From positions 1-64,000 of the forward strand of contig CAMZDG010000013.1 in NCBI GenBank assembly GCA_947305245.1: DNA of 64,000 bases. The letters run 5' to 3'. The notes beneath the pieces are model-generated. The model worked only from the letters and a program-made list of their open reading frames with translations. It searched no databases and was not told where the DNA came from. Positions 40,975 to 49,920 of the stretch are shown here, piece after piece. Each line of letters starts with the position of its first letter. Positions within the stretch are counted from its first letter, which is position 1. This stretch comes from an uncultured Lachnospiraceae bacterium (lineage in GTDB: Bacteria; Bacillota; Clostridia; Lachnospirales; Lachnospiraceae). The translations under genes and the position numbers were made by a program.

Positions 40975-42009
40975 ATGACATATTTCACTTGGCTAAAGGA
41001 GCATGGGATCTGGACGGCAATGTACCTTTTCCTGCTCTGTACCATAGAACTTTTTTTGATCACCGTGGTGGGCGGCGGCTTCCTCATGGGGTATGTTTTT
41101 GTTGCCTTGACAGGTGCATTTTTGTGCGGGACTTACGTGGAGTTTCGGCGCACGAAGGTATATTTTGAAGAACTCGAGGGAGCCATGGAAATCCTGAAGG
41201 AAAAGTATCTGTTCTATGAGATGATCGAGCGTCAGGATGCACAGGAGGAAAAGGCGGTCAAGGAGTTGTTTTATCAGATCGAGACAAGCACGATCACGGA
41301 GCTGGAGGGTCTGAAGCGGGATTCAGAGGAATATCGTGAGTTCGTTGAGACTTGGGTGCATGAGATCAAGATCCCCATCGCGGTGATCAGGATGATCCTT
41401 GCAAATCATAAGGAAGCGGACAACGGGATCTCTAGCGAAGTGGAGCGCATGGAAAAGTATGTGGAGCAGGCGCTGTTTTACGCAAGGAGCTCCGTTGTTT
41501 CGAAGGATTATCTGGTGAGCAAGGTGAGCCTTCAAAAGATGGTGGAACAGACAGTGCTCGCGCACAAGCGGCAGCTGCGCGAGCTCAATGCGAGGCTAAA
41601 TCTCCATGATCTTGAGCGGGAGGTTTACAGTGACGGCAAGTGGCTACAGTTCATGCTGGGGCAGGTTTTGGACAACAGCATGAAATACGCGAAGGGCAAG
41701 GATGCGGACGGCTGCGGTCTGAGCCTGGAGGTCTTTGCGACCGAGACGCCCAATGCGATCCAGCTTCATGTGAAGGATAATGGCATTGGGATCAAGGCAA
41801 ATGAAGTGGACCGGGTGTTCGACAAGGGCTTTACGGGGCAAAACGGCAGGAGCGGTGCAAAGTCCACGGGCATCGGGCTATACCTTTGCAAGAAGCTTTG
41901 CGACAAGCTGGAGCACGGGATCACATTGACTTCGAAGGAGGGCGAGGGCACGGAGGTGATCTTCATCTTCCCGCGGTCGAGTATGATGGAGGCAGCGGAA
42001 CAAGCTTAA
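40975..42009 (+). CDS. BceS-type intramembrane-sensing histidine kinase
   Basis: A 344-residue kinase with two N-terminal helices (about 12-35 and 38-60) and almost no extracellular loop, the layout of peptide-antibiotic sensors that rely on their ABC transporter. The phosphorylated His is in ETWVHEIKIPIAV (near 126); N-box DNSMKYAK and G-boxes KDNGIGIK, GFTGQNGR and STGIGLYLCKKL are complete. The adjacent transporter genes complete the Bce-like detoxification module. Confidence 0.92.
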   Translation: MTYFTWLKEHGIWTAMYLFLLCTIELFLITVVGGGFLMGYVFVALTGAFLCGTYVEFRRTKVYFEELEGAMEILKEKYLFYEMIERQDAQEEKAVKELFYQIETSTITELEGLKRDSEEYREFVETWVHEIKIPIAVIRMILANHKEADNGISSEVERMEKYVEQALFYARSSVVSKDYLVSKVSLQKMVEQTVLAHKRQLRELNARLNLHDLEREVYSDGKWLQFMLGQVLDNSMKYAKGKDADGCGLSLEVFATETPNAIQLHVKDNGIGIKANEVDRVFDKGFTGQNGRSGAKSTGIGLYLCKKLCDKLEHGITLTSKEGEGTEVIFIFPRSSMMEAAEQA

Positions 42010-42071
42010 ACCGCACGCAGGCAAAACCTATAAGGCAGGGATAAGCCGCGAGGGTGAGCGAGAGCATTAAT

Positions 42072-42136
42072 CTTACGGAATTGTAAGGTTGCGGTAAGGA
42101 AGAAAAATGGCAGTTTTGATGCATTGGCGATAGAAT
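42072..42136 (+). promoter_or_regulatory. candidate response-regulator operator and promoter of the ABC genes
   Basis: CTTAC (42072-42076), GTAAG (42083-42087) and GTAAG (42094-42098) give an inverted pair followed by a direct repeat at exactly 11 bases, one helical turn. A -10-like TAGAAT lies at 42131-42136 with no good -35, as expected for an activated promoter. The dyad resembles sites used by BceR-type regulators. Confidence 0.6.
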
Positions 42137-42192
42137 CAACTCAGAAAGCCGAAAACGTGCTGAGAAATTTAGTATGAGAGGATGACTTTTAT

Positions 42193-42966
42193 ATGGCAAA
42201 GGTATTGGAAGTATCAAATCTGCAAAAATATTATGGTTCGAAGGGGAATCTCACGAAGGCACTGGACGACGTGAGCTTTTCCGTGGAGAACGGCGAATTC
42301 GTCGGGATCATGGGCGCGAGCGGAAGCGGAAAGACGACGCTCTTAAACTGCGTTTCGACGATCGACAAGGTGAGCGCAGGCAAGATCCTGTTAGACGGAA
42401 AGGACATCACGCATCTGGTCGGTGAATCGCTGAACGCGTTCCGCAGGGACGAGCTCGGCTTTATCTTCCAGGAGTTTAATCTGCTGGATACCATGACGGC
42501 CTTCGAGAATATCGCGTTGGCGCTTTCCATTCAAAAGGTGCCTGCGCAGACGATCCGCGAAAAGGTGGAGGAAATTGCCGCAAAGCTTGGGATCACGGAG
42601 GTTCTTGACAAGTATCCCTATCAGATGTCCGGCGGTCAGAAGCAGCGCGTGGCCTGCGCGAGGGCAGTGGTGACAAACCCTAAGCTGATCCTTGCGGATG
42701 AGCCGACGGGTGCGTTGGACTCGAAGAGTTCCCGCATGCTGCTTGAGAGTCTGATGACCTTAAATCGTGAGCTCGGTTCCACGATCATGATGGTGACGCA
42801 TGACGCGCTCAGCGCAAGCTATGCTTCTCGCATCCTGTTCATCAAGGACGGTAAGCTCTTCACGGAGCTTCGTCGCGAGGAGGGCGAGGATCGCAAGGCG
42901 TTCTACGGCCGCATCGTCCAGGTTCAGTCTCTGCTTGGCGGAGACGCGGAGGAGCTTGCCGAATGA
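42193..42966 (+). CDS. BceA-type ABC transporter ATPase
   Basis: A 257-residue ATPase of the MacB/BceA (type VII) class: Walker A GASGSGKTTLL near 40, Q-loop IFQEFNLLDTMTA, signature YQMSGGQKQRVACARA near 145, Walker B LILADEPTGALDSKSS near 165, H-loop MVTHDALSAS. The 30-residue C-terminal extension is typical. It overlaps the permease start (ATGA) and forms the transporter that removes peptide antibiotics from lipid intermediates and signals to the kinase. Confidence 0.94.
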   Translation: MAKVLEVSNLQKYYGSKGNLTKALDDVSFSVENGEFVGIMGASGSGKTTLLNCVSTIDKVSAGKILLDGKDITHLVGESLNAFRRDELGFIFQEFNLLDTMTAFENIALALSIQKVPAQTIREKVEEIAAKLGITEVLDKYPYQMSGGQKQRVACARAVVTNPKLILADEPTGALDSKSSRMLLESLMTLNRELGSTIMMVTHDALSASYASRILFIKDGKLFTELRREEGEDRKAFYGRIVQVQSLLGGDAEELAE

Positions 42967-45005
42967 ATACCTGGAAATTAGCCTTCACCAACATGAAAAA
43001 AAGCGTCAGCGATTACGTGGTGTATTTCATCACCCTGATCTTTGGCGTTGCGATCTTTTACATTTTCAATGCGATCGGAGATCAGGCGCTGGTAAACGAC
43101 CTCTCTAGCTCCGGCTATGAGATCGTCCAGACAATGATCTCGCTCCTTACGGGCGCGTCCATTGGCGTTGCGCTGGTACTGGGGTTCCTCATCGTATATG
43201 CCAACAATTTCCTGATCCGCAGGAGGAAGAAGGAGTTCGGCATTTATCTGCTGCTCGGCATGGGAAAAAAGCAGGTTTCGAAGATCCTGTTTTGCGAGAC
43301 GCTGATCGCGGGACTGATCTCCTTAGGGGTAGGCCTGGCGCTCGGAACGCTTGGCTCGCAGTTTTTATCCTTCCTGGTCGGGAACTTTTTCGACGCGGAC
43401 TTAAGCCATTATCAGTTCCGTTTCTCGCTGATGGCATCGATCAAGACCGTGATCGCCTTTGTGGTCATGAACCTTGTGGTTTTGATGTTCCACGCGGCGA
43501 CGATCACGAAGTATCAGCTGGTGGACCTGCTTTCCGCAGGGAAAAAGCCGGAGACCAACATTGTAAGCGGCTCCGTGCTCAATCTGATTCTTTTTGTACT
43601 CTCCGCGATCGCGCTTGGATATGCCTATTATCGTGTTGCCTTTTGCGCAGATCAGATCTACATGAAAGAGATGTTCCGTCTGATCCTGATCGGCATCGTG
43701 GCGAACATGGTACTGTTCCGTTCGCTTGCCGGGTTTCTCATGGAGGTCATCCGGCGCTGCAAGGGCTTTTATTTCAAGAACCTCAATGCCTTTGTCCTTC
43801 GGCAGTTTTGCGCGGGGCTTCGCAGTTCTTCCATCACGATGGGGATCATTTGTCTGATGTTGTTCGCGACCATCCTTTCGTTCGTGATCGGCTTTTCTCT
43901 TGCAAAGCAGTTCCAGGGAAATGCCAGGGAGATGACGCCCGTGGACTTTTCCATCAGACGTGATGACGGCATGACTGTGTCGGATTATTTCGCTCAGGTG
44001 GGGCATCCCATGAGTGAATTCGCGAAAGAAGGCTTCGTGGAGGTTCCGGTCTATGCCCACCAAGGGCTGATGTTCGAGGAGACGGTCGGCGGATTTATCG
44101 CAGACTTAAAGGAGCAATTCCCGCGCGCGATCTTCTGGGGATATCCCGCGGAGATCATGGCGCTTTCAGATTTTAATGCGTTGATGAGGGTTTATGGACA
44201 GCCAGAATTGCAACTTGCCGGGGATACTTATGCGGTTGCCTGCACCTTTGACGTGTTCCGCGAATCCCGCGACCAGGCCCTTCTCGAGGGCTGTGAGATT
44301 CCCGTGGGTGACACTGTGCTGAAGCCGGGACTGACGAGTTGTCTGAATGAATATCTCATGATGGCCGGGATCAGTCTTGACACGGGCACCATCATTATTC
44401 CGGATGCGGTAGCGAGGAAGGGCGTGGAAGAAGGGATCCTCGCGGTGAAAGACTATATCGCGGCCGGTGATTATAAGGCAATTTCGAAGAGTGAAAAAAG
44501 GGCGATCGACGACATGGTCAATGACGTGACCGTCGGCGGTGATAAGTCGAACTACATTGGCAACATTGGGCAGCAGCACATGATGGCGGGCACGAAGATC
44601 GCCGTCCGTGAGTCCAACAATGGCCTGGCCATGATGGTGACCTTCCTTGTAACCTACGTGGGCGTCGTGTTCCTGCTTTCGAGCGCCGCGATCCTTTCCC
44701 TGAAGGCCTTGTCGGAGTCGATCGATTCGCAGGGCCGATATGATATCTTGAAAAAGCTTGGATGCGGCGGGAAGATGCTGCGCCGCGCCCTGTATGCGCA
44801 GATCGGGATCTTTTTCCTGCTTCCCATGTTGATCGCAGGGATCCATTCCGCTTTTGGCGTCAGCTTCGCAAAGTATTCGCTGAAATCCCTGCTTTCGATC
44901 GAGGCGGGCCATGGCATCCTGGTGACCTGCATTGTGCTGGCGGTTCTTTACGGAGGATATCTTTTCGCAGCGATCCGCAGCAGTGAGAAAATTGTGAGAC
45001 TTTAA
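42963..45005 (+). CDS. BceB-type ABC permease (FtsX-like)
   Basis: A 680-residue permease with ten predicted helices: one at 18-38, three between 55 and 140, two near 150-190 and 205-250, one near 285-310, and three in the last 130 residues. Between helices 7 and 8 lies a large extracellular domain (about 330-540), the antibiotic-sensing part of BceB proteins. FtsX-like cores are visible in NNFLIRRRKKEFGIYLLLGM and LSESIDSQGRYDILKKLGC. Start overlaps the ATPase gene by four bases. A terminator follows. Confidence 0.93.
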   Translation: MNTWKLAFTNMKKSVSDYVVYFITLIFGVAIFYIFNAIGDQALVNDLSSSGYEIVQTMISLLTGASIGVALVLGFLIVYANNFLIRRRKKEFGIYLLLGMGKKQVSKILFCETLIAGLISLGVGLALGTLGSQFLSFLVGNFFDADLSHYQFRFSLMASIKTVIAFVVMNLVVLMFHAATITKYQLVDLLSAGKKPETNIVSGSVLNLILFVLSAIALGYAYYRVAFCADQIYMKEMFRLILIGIVANMVLFRSLAGFLMEVIRRCKGFYFKNLNAFVLRQFCAGLRSSSITMGIICLMLFATILSFVIGFSLAKQFQGNAREMTPVDFSIRRDDGMTVSDYFAQVGHPMSEFAKEGFVEVPVYAHQGLMFEETVGGFIADLKEQFPRAIFWGYPAEIMALSDFNALMRVYGQPELQLAGDTYAVACTFDVFRESRDQALLEGCEIPVGDTVLKPGLTSCLNEYLMMAGISLDTGTIIIPDAVARKGVEEGILAVKDYIAAGDYKAISKSEKRAIDDMVNDVTVGGDKSNYIGNIGQQHMMAGTKIAVRESNNGLAMMVTFLVTYVGVVFLLSSAAILSLKALSESIDSQGRYDILKKLGCGGKMLRRALYAQIGIFFLLPMLIAGIHSAFGVSFAKYSLKSLLSIEAGHGILVTCIVLAVLYGGYLFAAIRSSEKIVRL

Positions 45006-45027
45006 TTTGATTTCTGGAAAAGTAAAG

Positions 45028-45058
45028 CCGCGGGCCGCAAAAAGGGCTCGCGGTTTTT
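45028..45058 (+). terminator. terminator of the Bce-like operon
   Basis: CCGCGGGCC (45028-45036) pairs with GGCTCGCGG (45045-45053, one G-U), followed by five T. Confidence 0.85.
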
Positions 45059-45082
45059 GGCTTTCCGGGTTGGATTTTTTCC

Positions 45083-45111
45083 TTGCATATTATGCGGAAA
45101 TACTATATAAT
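45083..45111 (+). promoter_or_regulatory. promoter of the hydratase gene
   Basis: TTGCAT (45083-45088), 17-base spacer, TATAAT (45106-45111). The leader to ATG 45179 is about 60 bases. Confidence 0.7.
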
Positions 45112-45178
45112 CTGACTGTTCGCAAATGATCAAAATGCGGACGATTGTTTACGATTTCGGATAACTAGGAGGACGATC

Positions 45179-47476
45179 ATGATCGAATTACTGCAGGGCG
45201 GCGCATATCTTGTAGGCGGCACCGAGGTCATCAGGGATGACGCGGATGCAGTCGCAGCCATCAAGGCAAAGACCGGAAAGGAGATCTCGAAGGCTGAGGC
45301 GGCGAAGAATACCATCGCCTATGGTATTTTGGAAAGCCACAATACTTCCGGCAACATGGAGAAGCTTAAGATCCGTTTTGACAAGCTGACCAGCCATGAC
45401 ATCACTTTCGTTGGCATTATTCAGACGGCCAGGGCTTCAGGACTTCAGAAGTTCCCCATGCCTTACGTGCTGACCAACTGTCACAATTCCCTTTGTGCGG
45501 TGGGCGGTACCATCAATGAGGATGACCACATGTTTGGTCTTTCCTGCGCGAAGAAATATGGCGGTGTTTACGTTCCCCCTCATCAGGCAGTCATTCATCA
45601 GTTTGCAAGAGAGATGCTTGCCGGCGGCGGACGTATGATCCTCGGAAGTGATTCCCATACCCGTTACGGTGCACTCGGCACCATGGCCATGGGCGAGGGT
45701 GGTCCCGAGCTGGTAAAGCAGCTTTTGAATCAGACCTATGACATTAACATGCCCGGCGTTGTCGGCGTGTATCTGACCGGTGCACCCGTAAAGGGCGTTG
45801 GACCTCAGGACGTGGCGCTTGCGATCATCGGCGCCGTGTTCAAGAACGGCTACGTGAAGAATAAGGTGATGGAGTTTGTGGGCCCCGGCGTTGCAAGCCT
45901 TTCCGCAGATTTCCGTATCGGCATCGACGTCATGACGACGGAGACGACCTGTCTGTCCTCGATTTGGAAGACGGATGATCAGATCAAGGAATTCTATGAC
46001 ATTCACGGCCGCAGCGAGGATTATAAGGAACTCAATCCCGGCGAGGTGGCATATTATGACGGCATGATCATGATCGATCTTTCGACGATCCGTCCCATGA
46101 TCGCAATGCCGTTCCATCCCAGCAATACCTATACCATCGAGGAGCTGAACGCAAACCTCATGGACATTCTCGATGAGACCGAAAAGAGAGCACTGGTAAG
46201 CCTTGACGGCGCAGTGGAGTATCATCTGAAGGATAAGGTGAAGAACGGCAAGTTCATCGTAGATCAGGGTATCATCGCAGGCTGTGCGGGCGGCGGCTTC
46301 GAGAATATATGCGCGGCAGCAGACATCTTAAAGGGTCAGTATATTGGCGCGGATGAGTTCACTTTGAGCGTATATCCTGCTTCCATGCCGGTTTACATGG
46401 AGCTGATCAGAAACGGCTGCGCCGCAACGATCCTTGAGACGGGCGCCGTGATGAAGACGGCCTTCTGCGGACCTTGCTTTGGCGCTGGCGACACGCCTGC
46501 AAACAATGCATTCTCCATCCGTCACTCCACCAGAAACTTCCCGAACAGAGAGGGAAGCAAGCTTCAGAACGGTCAGATCTCTTCCGTGGCCCTCATGGAT
46601 GCAAGATCCATCGCGGCAACGGCTGCAAACAAGGGCGTGCTGACGCCTGCGACCGATTTCGACGGTGAGTTCGGCAAGTATAAATATCATTTCGATTCCA
46701 AGATTTACGCGAACCGCGTATTTGATTCCAAGGGCGTGGCAGATCCGAACGCGGAGATCCACTTTGGTCCGAACATCAAGGACTGGCCTGCAATGGGCGC
46801 GCTGCCTGAGAACCTGGTGCTCCGCGTTGTCAGCGAGATCCATGATCCCGTGACGACGACCGACGAGCTGATCCCTTCGGGCGAGACCTCTTCCTATCGT
46901 TCCAATCCTTTGGGACTGGCTGAGTTCACCCTGAGCCGTAAGGATCCCGCTTACGTGGGCCTTGCAAAGGACATCCAGAAGGCTGAGAAGGCAAGAATGG
47001 CCGGCGAGCATCCCTGCCAGGCACATCCCGACGTAAAGCCCGTGATGAATGCCGTAAAGACGCAGTTTGCTGACGCAAGCCATGAGAACACCGGCTTTGG
47101 TTCCACGATCTTTGCCGTGAAGCCTGGCGATGGTTCCGCAAGAGAGCAGGCCGCTTCCTGCCAAAAGGTGCTTGGCGGCTGGGCAAACATTGCGAACGAA
47201 TATGCGACGAAGAGATATCGTTCCAACCTGATCAACTGGGGCATGCTGCCCTTCCTGATCGCAGAGGGCGAGCTTCCCTTCAAGAACCTGGATTACCTCT
47301 TCATCCCCGGCATCAAGAAGGCCGTGGAGGAGAAGGCAGAGGTGATCAAGGCATATAAGGTGGATGCGGAAGGCGGCGCACTTGGCGAGGCATTTGACCT
47401 GCGTCTTGGCGAGCTCACAGACGAGGAACGCCAGATCATCTTAAAGGGCTGCCTTATCAATTATAATCGCGTGTAA
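45179..47476 (+). CDS. aconitase-family hydratase
   Basis: A 765-residue protein of the aconitase superfamily, close to the YbhJ-like hydratases rather than to citric-cycle AcnA. Cluster-binding cysteines are visible in [18 protein letters not shown] (near 425) and an upstream candidate ([10 protein letters not shown] or ETTCLSS). The substrate-binding segment [16 protein letters not shown] and the swivelling domain at the C terminus are present. The substrate is unknown. TAGGAGGA precedes ATG 45179. Codon usage is strongly biased and regular, suggesting high expression. Confidence 0.88.
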   Translation: MIELLQGGAYLVGGTEVIRDDADAVAAIKAKTGKEISKAEAAKNTIAYGILESHNTSGNMEKLKIRFDKLTSHDITFVGIIQTARASGLQKFPMPYVLTNCHNSLCAVGGTINEDDHMFGLSCAKKYGGVYVPPHQAVIHQFAREMLAGGGRMILGSDSHTRYGALGTMAMGEGGPELVKQLLNQTYDINMPGVVGVYLTGAPVKGVGPQDVALAIIGAVFKNGYVKNKVMEFVGPGVASLSADFRIGIDVMTTETTCLSSIWKTDDQIKEFYDIHGRSEDYKELNPGEVAYYDGMIMIDLSTIRPMIAMPFHPSNTYTIEELNANLMDILDETEKRALVSLDGAVEYHLKDKVKNGKFIVDQGIIAGCAGGGFENICAAADILKGQYIGADEFTLSVYPASMPVYMELIRNGCAATILETGAVMKTAFCGPCFGAGDTPANNAFSIRHSTRNFPNREGSKLQNGQISSVALMDARSIAATAANKGVLTPATDFDGEFGKYKYHFDSKIYANRVFDSKGVADPNAEIHFGPNIKDWPAMGALPENLVLRVVSEIHDPVTTTDELIPSGETSSYRSNPLGLAEFTLSRKDPAYVGLAKDIQKAEKARMAGEHPCQAHPDVKPVMNAVKTQFADASHENTGFGSTIFAVKPGDGSAREQAASCQKVLGGWANIANEYATKRYRSNLINWGMLPFLIAEGELPFKNLDYLFIPGIKKAVEEKAEVIKAYKVDAEGGALGEAFDLRLGELTDEERQIILKGCLINYNRV

Positions 47477-47531
47477 GTCGTGAGCAAACAGGCCGCGCTG
47501 CGTTGCGAGGCGTTTGCGGAAAGGAAAGAAC

Positions 47532-48017
47532 ATGCTGTTTAATGCAAAGATAGAAAATCCAATGTTGATCGGTGCCATTGAAATCATGAAAAGGGACGAG
47601 GAGCAGGATCCGAAGAAGCGCGAGGCGGTTCTGGAGGAGATCCTAAAGGCGACCTTCCTGTGCCCTGCCACCGTTTCTCAGCCGCCTCTGGAGGGAGAGG
47701 ACGGCAAGCCGTATCTTCCGGACGATTGCGAGGTACAGCAGAAGATGGTGAAGGACAAAACGGGACGCCCGCTTCTTTTGGCATTTACCAGCCAAGAGGA
47801 GATGGATAAGTGGCTTGGACAGCGCGCGATCCGTGATTTCGTGTATGGCTTTGGTATGAGCTTTACGGAGTATGCGGACCTGATGCTGCAAAAGCTTCCG
47901 GACGGCTCGAGAGGACCTGCGCAGGGATTCGTGATCGATCCGTATGGCTGTGATCTCGTGGTGGACCGTGACATGGTTGCGAACATCATGCTGCGACTTT
48001 TGCAAAGATCAAAATAA
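47532..48017 (+). CDS. SseB-family protein
   Basis: A 161-residue protein with the SseB N-terminal domain pattern: EILKATFLCPATVSQPP, PLLLAFTSQEEMDKW (near 80-95) and FVIDPYGCDLVVDRDMV near the end. Function of the family is unclear (enhanced serine sensitivity in enteric bacteria). ATG 47532 follows AAAGGAAAG. It is 55 bases after the hydratase gene and ends at a terminator. Confidence 0.8.
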   Translation: MLFNAKIENPMLIGAIEIMKRDEEQDPKKREAVLEEILKATFLCPATVSQPPLEGEDGKPYLPDDCEVQQKMVKDKTGRPLLLAFTSQEEMDKWLGQRAIRDFVYGFGMSFTEYADLMLQKLPDGSRGPAQGFVIDPYGCDLVVDRDMVANIMLRLLQRSK

Positions 48018-48032
48018 AGAAAGAAGCATTTC

Positions 48033-48063
48033 AAAACCCAAGGTGACGAGCCTTGGGTTTTTT
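48033..48063 (+). terminator. terminator of the hydratase-sseB transcript
   Basis: AAACCCAAGG (48034-48043) and CCTTGGGTTT (48051-48060) form a perfect stem that runs into six T. Confidence 0.9.
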
Positions 48064-48139
48064 GTATAAAACCTTTTTTTGCGGCAATACTAGATGGCAA
48101 AGAGTTATCACAGCATGCCAAAAAGAAAGGAAGACTAAG

Positions 48140-49183
48140 ATGAAAAAGGATCGTCGTAATAATCAGGAAAGAAAAGAGCGGTTCATTATGGTGACGACTT
48201 CGGCGCTGGTGCTGACGGCGCTTGTCGTGACGGGAGCCTATGTCAGAAATCATAACCGGGATTCTCAGGATCAGGGCTATACCCTTGATTTCACGGCGCT
48301 GGAAGATCGCGCGGATGAAAAACTAAAGGAGATCGCGCTGAATTCGAATCATGACAGAAATGTTGCACTGCAGGACGGAGAAAAAAGCGGGGAAGGGCCA
48401 TTAGAGGCCGGATCGGATGAGATCAAGATCCCCGGGCTGACGGAAGGAAAGAACGGGAAGCCTTCCGGCGTGGACCAGAGCAGCAGTAAGGGAATGAGCG
48501 ACGGCGCAGAGAGCGCGTCAATTGGAAAGAACAAAGCGGACGCGGAGACCGCAAAGGGCGGGAAGAATGCGTCGGATGGAAAGAAGGAAGGGACAAGTTC
48601 AGGTAACAAGGCTGCGGATGGAAAGAAGGAGCAGGCAAGCGGAAACAATGGGACGGGCGGAAATGGGAGTCTTACGCCTGCGGGCAATCTGCTGGCGGGG
48701 GAGACGTTTCCCGAGGATACGCCTCTGATCATTCAGGAGACGGCGGCCAGTTCCGTGATCACCTCAGAGCTTCACTTTGCCCAGAGCATGGTAAAGCCGG
48801 TGAGCGGCGAGGCGCTGATCGATTATAACATGGAGCACGGCGTTTATTTCGCCACCTTGGATCAGTATAAATGCAATCCGGCCGTGATCTACGGCGCGCA
48901 GCAGGGGGAGACCGTGGCGGCCTGTGCGGACGGCAGGGTCATCAATTTGCATGATGACGCAGTGCTGGGGCACGTGCTCGTGCTGGATCTTGGGGACGGT
49001 TACCAGGCGATCTATGGGCAGGTGGAGAATGTCGAGGTACCGATCGGCGGCACCATTCTCGCGGGCTCAAAGCTGGCGACGGTGGCGGCGCCCACAAAGT
49101 ATTACAGCGTGGAGGGAAGCAATCTGTATTTTCAGATCACGAAAAATGGAGAGAGCATCGATCCGAAGCAGTTTATGCAATAG
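48140..49183 (+). CDS. membrane-anchored degenerate M23 (SpoIIQ-like) protein
   Basis: A 347-residue protein with one N-terminal helix (about 17-37), a long Gly/Lys/Ser/Ala-rich linker (to about 190), and a C-terminal domain with the LytM/M23 fold pattern (AQQGETVAACADGRVINLHD, GHVLVLDLGDGYQAIYGQVE, GSKLATVAAPTKYYSVEGSN). The zinc ligands are missing: no HxxxD is seen and the usual final HxH strand reads NLYFQI. It therefore probably binds rather than cuts peptidoglycan or a partner, as SpoIIQ does. AAGGAAGA precedes ATG 48140. Confidence 0.75.
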   Translation: MKKDRRNNQERKERFIMVTTSALVLTALVVTGAYVRNHNRDSQDQGYTLDFTALEDRADEKLKEIALNSNHDRNVALQDGEKSGEGPLEAGSDEIKIPGLTEGKNGKPSGVDQSSSKGMSDGAESASIGKNKADAETAKGGKNASDGKKEGTSSGNKAADGKKEQASGNNGTGGNGSLTPAGNLLAGETFPEDTPLIIQETAASSVITSELHFAQSMVKPVSGEALIDYNMEHGVYFATLDQYKCNPAVIYGAQQGETVAACADGRVINLHDDAVLGHVLVLDLGDGYQAIYGQVENVEVPIGGTILAGSKLATVAAPTKYYSVEGSNLYFQITKNGESIDPKQFMQ

Positions 49184-49236
49184 TCTTAAAACAGTTTATG
49201 GAATCATCGCAAAGGAGTTTCTGCAATCGTGCAAAG
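49169..49236. repeat. 23-bp tandem repeat x3 at the stop of the M23-like gene
   Basis: CAGTTTATGCAATAGTCTTA... (49169-49191), CAGTTTATGGAATCATCGCA... (49192-49214) and GAGTTTCTGCAATCGTGCAA... (49215-49236). The first copy contains the stop TAG at 49181-49183. Confidence 0.8.
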
Positions 49237-49287
49237 AGAATCATGGCATGAAAAGACAGTGTGCCGCATAGGATGTACAAAGCATGT

Positions 49288-49419
49288 AAATGGTTGGAGC
49301 AATGAGCGGACAGAGCGAGCAAATGGTTGGAGCAATGAGCGGACAGAGCGAGCAAATGGTTGGTGCGATGAGCGGACAGAGCGTGCATATGACTGGAGCG
49401 ATGAGCGGGAAAAAAGAAA
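49288..49419. repeat. 33-bp tandem repeat x4 upstream of the PrcB lipoprotein
   Basis: Units start at 49288, 49321, 49354 and 49387; the first two are identical and the fourth has diverged. In the frame of the downstream gene they encode MVGAMSGQSEQ repeated, with two ATG codons per unit. The repeat ends 44 bases before the best-supported start at 49464. Confidence 0.95.
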
Positions 49420-49463
49420 GGGCGTATGAGAAGAGACTGGGAAAGCGGGAGAGAAGGCAAAGG

Positions 49464-49868
49464 ATGCGCATGACGGAGGTGTTCCTTGCGGGGATCCTGG
49501 CACTGGGAGTGCTCCTTTCGGGCTGTAATTACGAGGAGAGCGCGAAGGTGAGGGACCTGGACGCCGTGATCGTTTCGGAGGAGGCCTTGCCAAGGGAGCT
49601 AAAGGAGATCATCGACGGGAAGAAGGAGGAGGCATTTCAGCTGACCTATACGGACCGGGACTATCTCTATATCTGCATTGGTTATGGAAAACGGGAGACG
49701 GGCGGATATTCCATCGCGCTCAATGACCTGTATCTCACGGAGACGGAGGTGGTCGTGGATACCACGTTGCTTGGTCCGGAGTCCTCTGATCAGGCAAAGA
49801 AAACGGCCACTTATCCGTTTATCGTCATTAGGACGGAAACGTCTGAGCAGCCGGTGGTATTTCGGTGA
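49464..49868 (+). CDS. PrcB-like lipoprotein
   Basis: A 134-residue lipoprotein (helix FLAGILALGVLLSGC, lipobox Cys near residue 21) whose C-terminal 70 residues match the PrcB domain: YICIGYGKRETGGYSIALNDL (conserved RxTGGYSI) and a final Tyr-Pro strand. PrcB-type proteins are found with cell-surface proteases. ATG 49464 is chosen because GAGAAGG lies six bases upstream and the signal peptide then has normal length; the frame stays open to 49290, where 58 extra residues encoded partly by the 33-base repeats could be added. Confidence 0.75.
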   Translation: MRMTEVFLAGILALGVLLSGCNYEESAKVRDLDAVIVSEEALPRELKEIIDGKKEEAFQLTYTDRDYLYICIGYGKRETGGYSIALNDLYLTETEVVVDTTLLGPESSDQAKKTATYPFIVIRTETSEQPVVFR

Positions 49869-49920
49869 TAAGCAATTGGTGCTTCGGTGATAAGCTTTCG
49901 TATTTCGGTGACGAGCCTTA
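49856..49920. repeat. 22-bp tandem repeat x3 between convergent stops
   Basis: GGTATTTCGGTGATAAGCAA.. (49856-49877), GGTGCTTCGGTGATAAGCTT.. (49878-49899), GTATTTCGGTGACGAGCCTT. (49900-49920). The first contains the TGA of the PrcB gene (49866-49868), the third reaches the stop of the convergent PlsC gene. Confidence 0.85.

Noticed and set aside
45118..45178. Iron- or citrate-responsive leader before the hydratase
   Set aside because: The leader is only about 60 bases with no stable fold seen.
49288..49419. CRISPR-like array or repeat-protein gene on the minus strand
   Set aside because: Tandem 33-base units without spacers; the minus-strand frame is only the mirror of the repeat and has no ribosome binding site.
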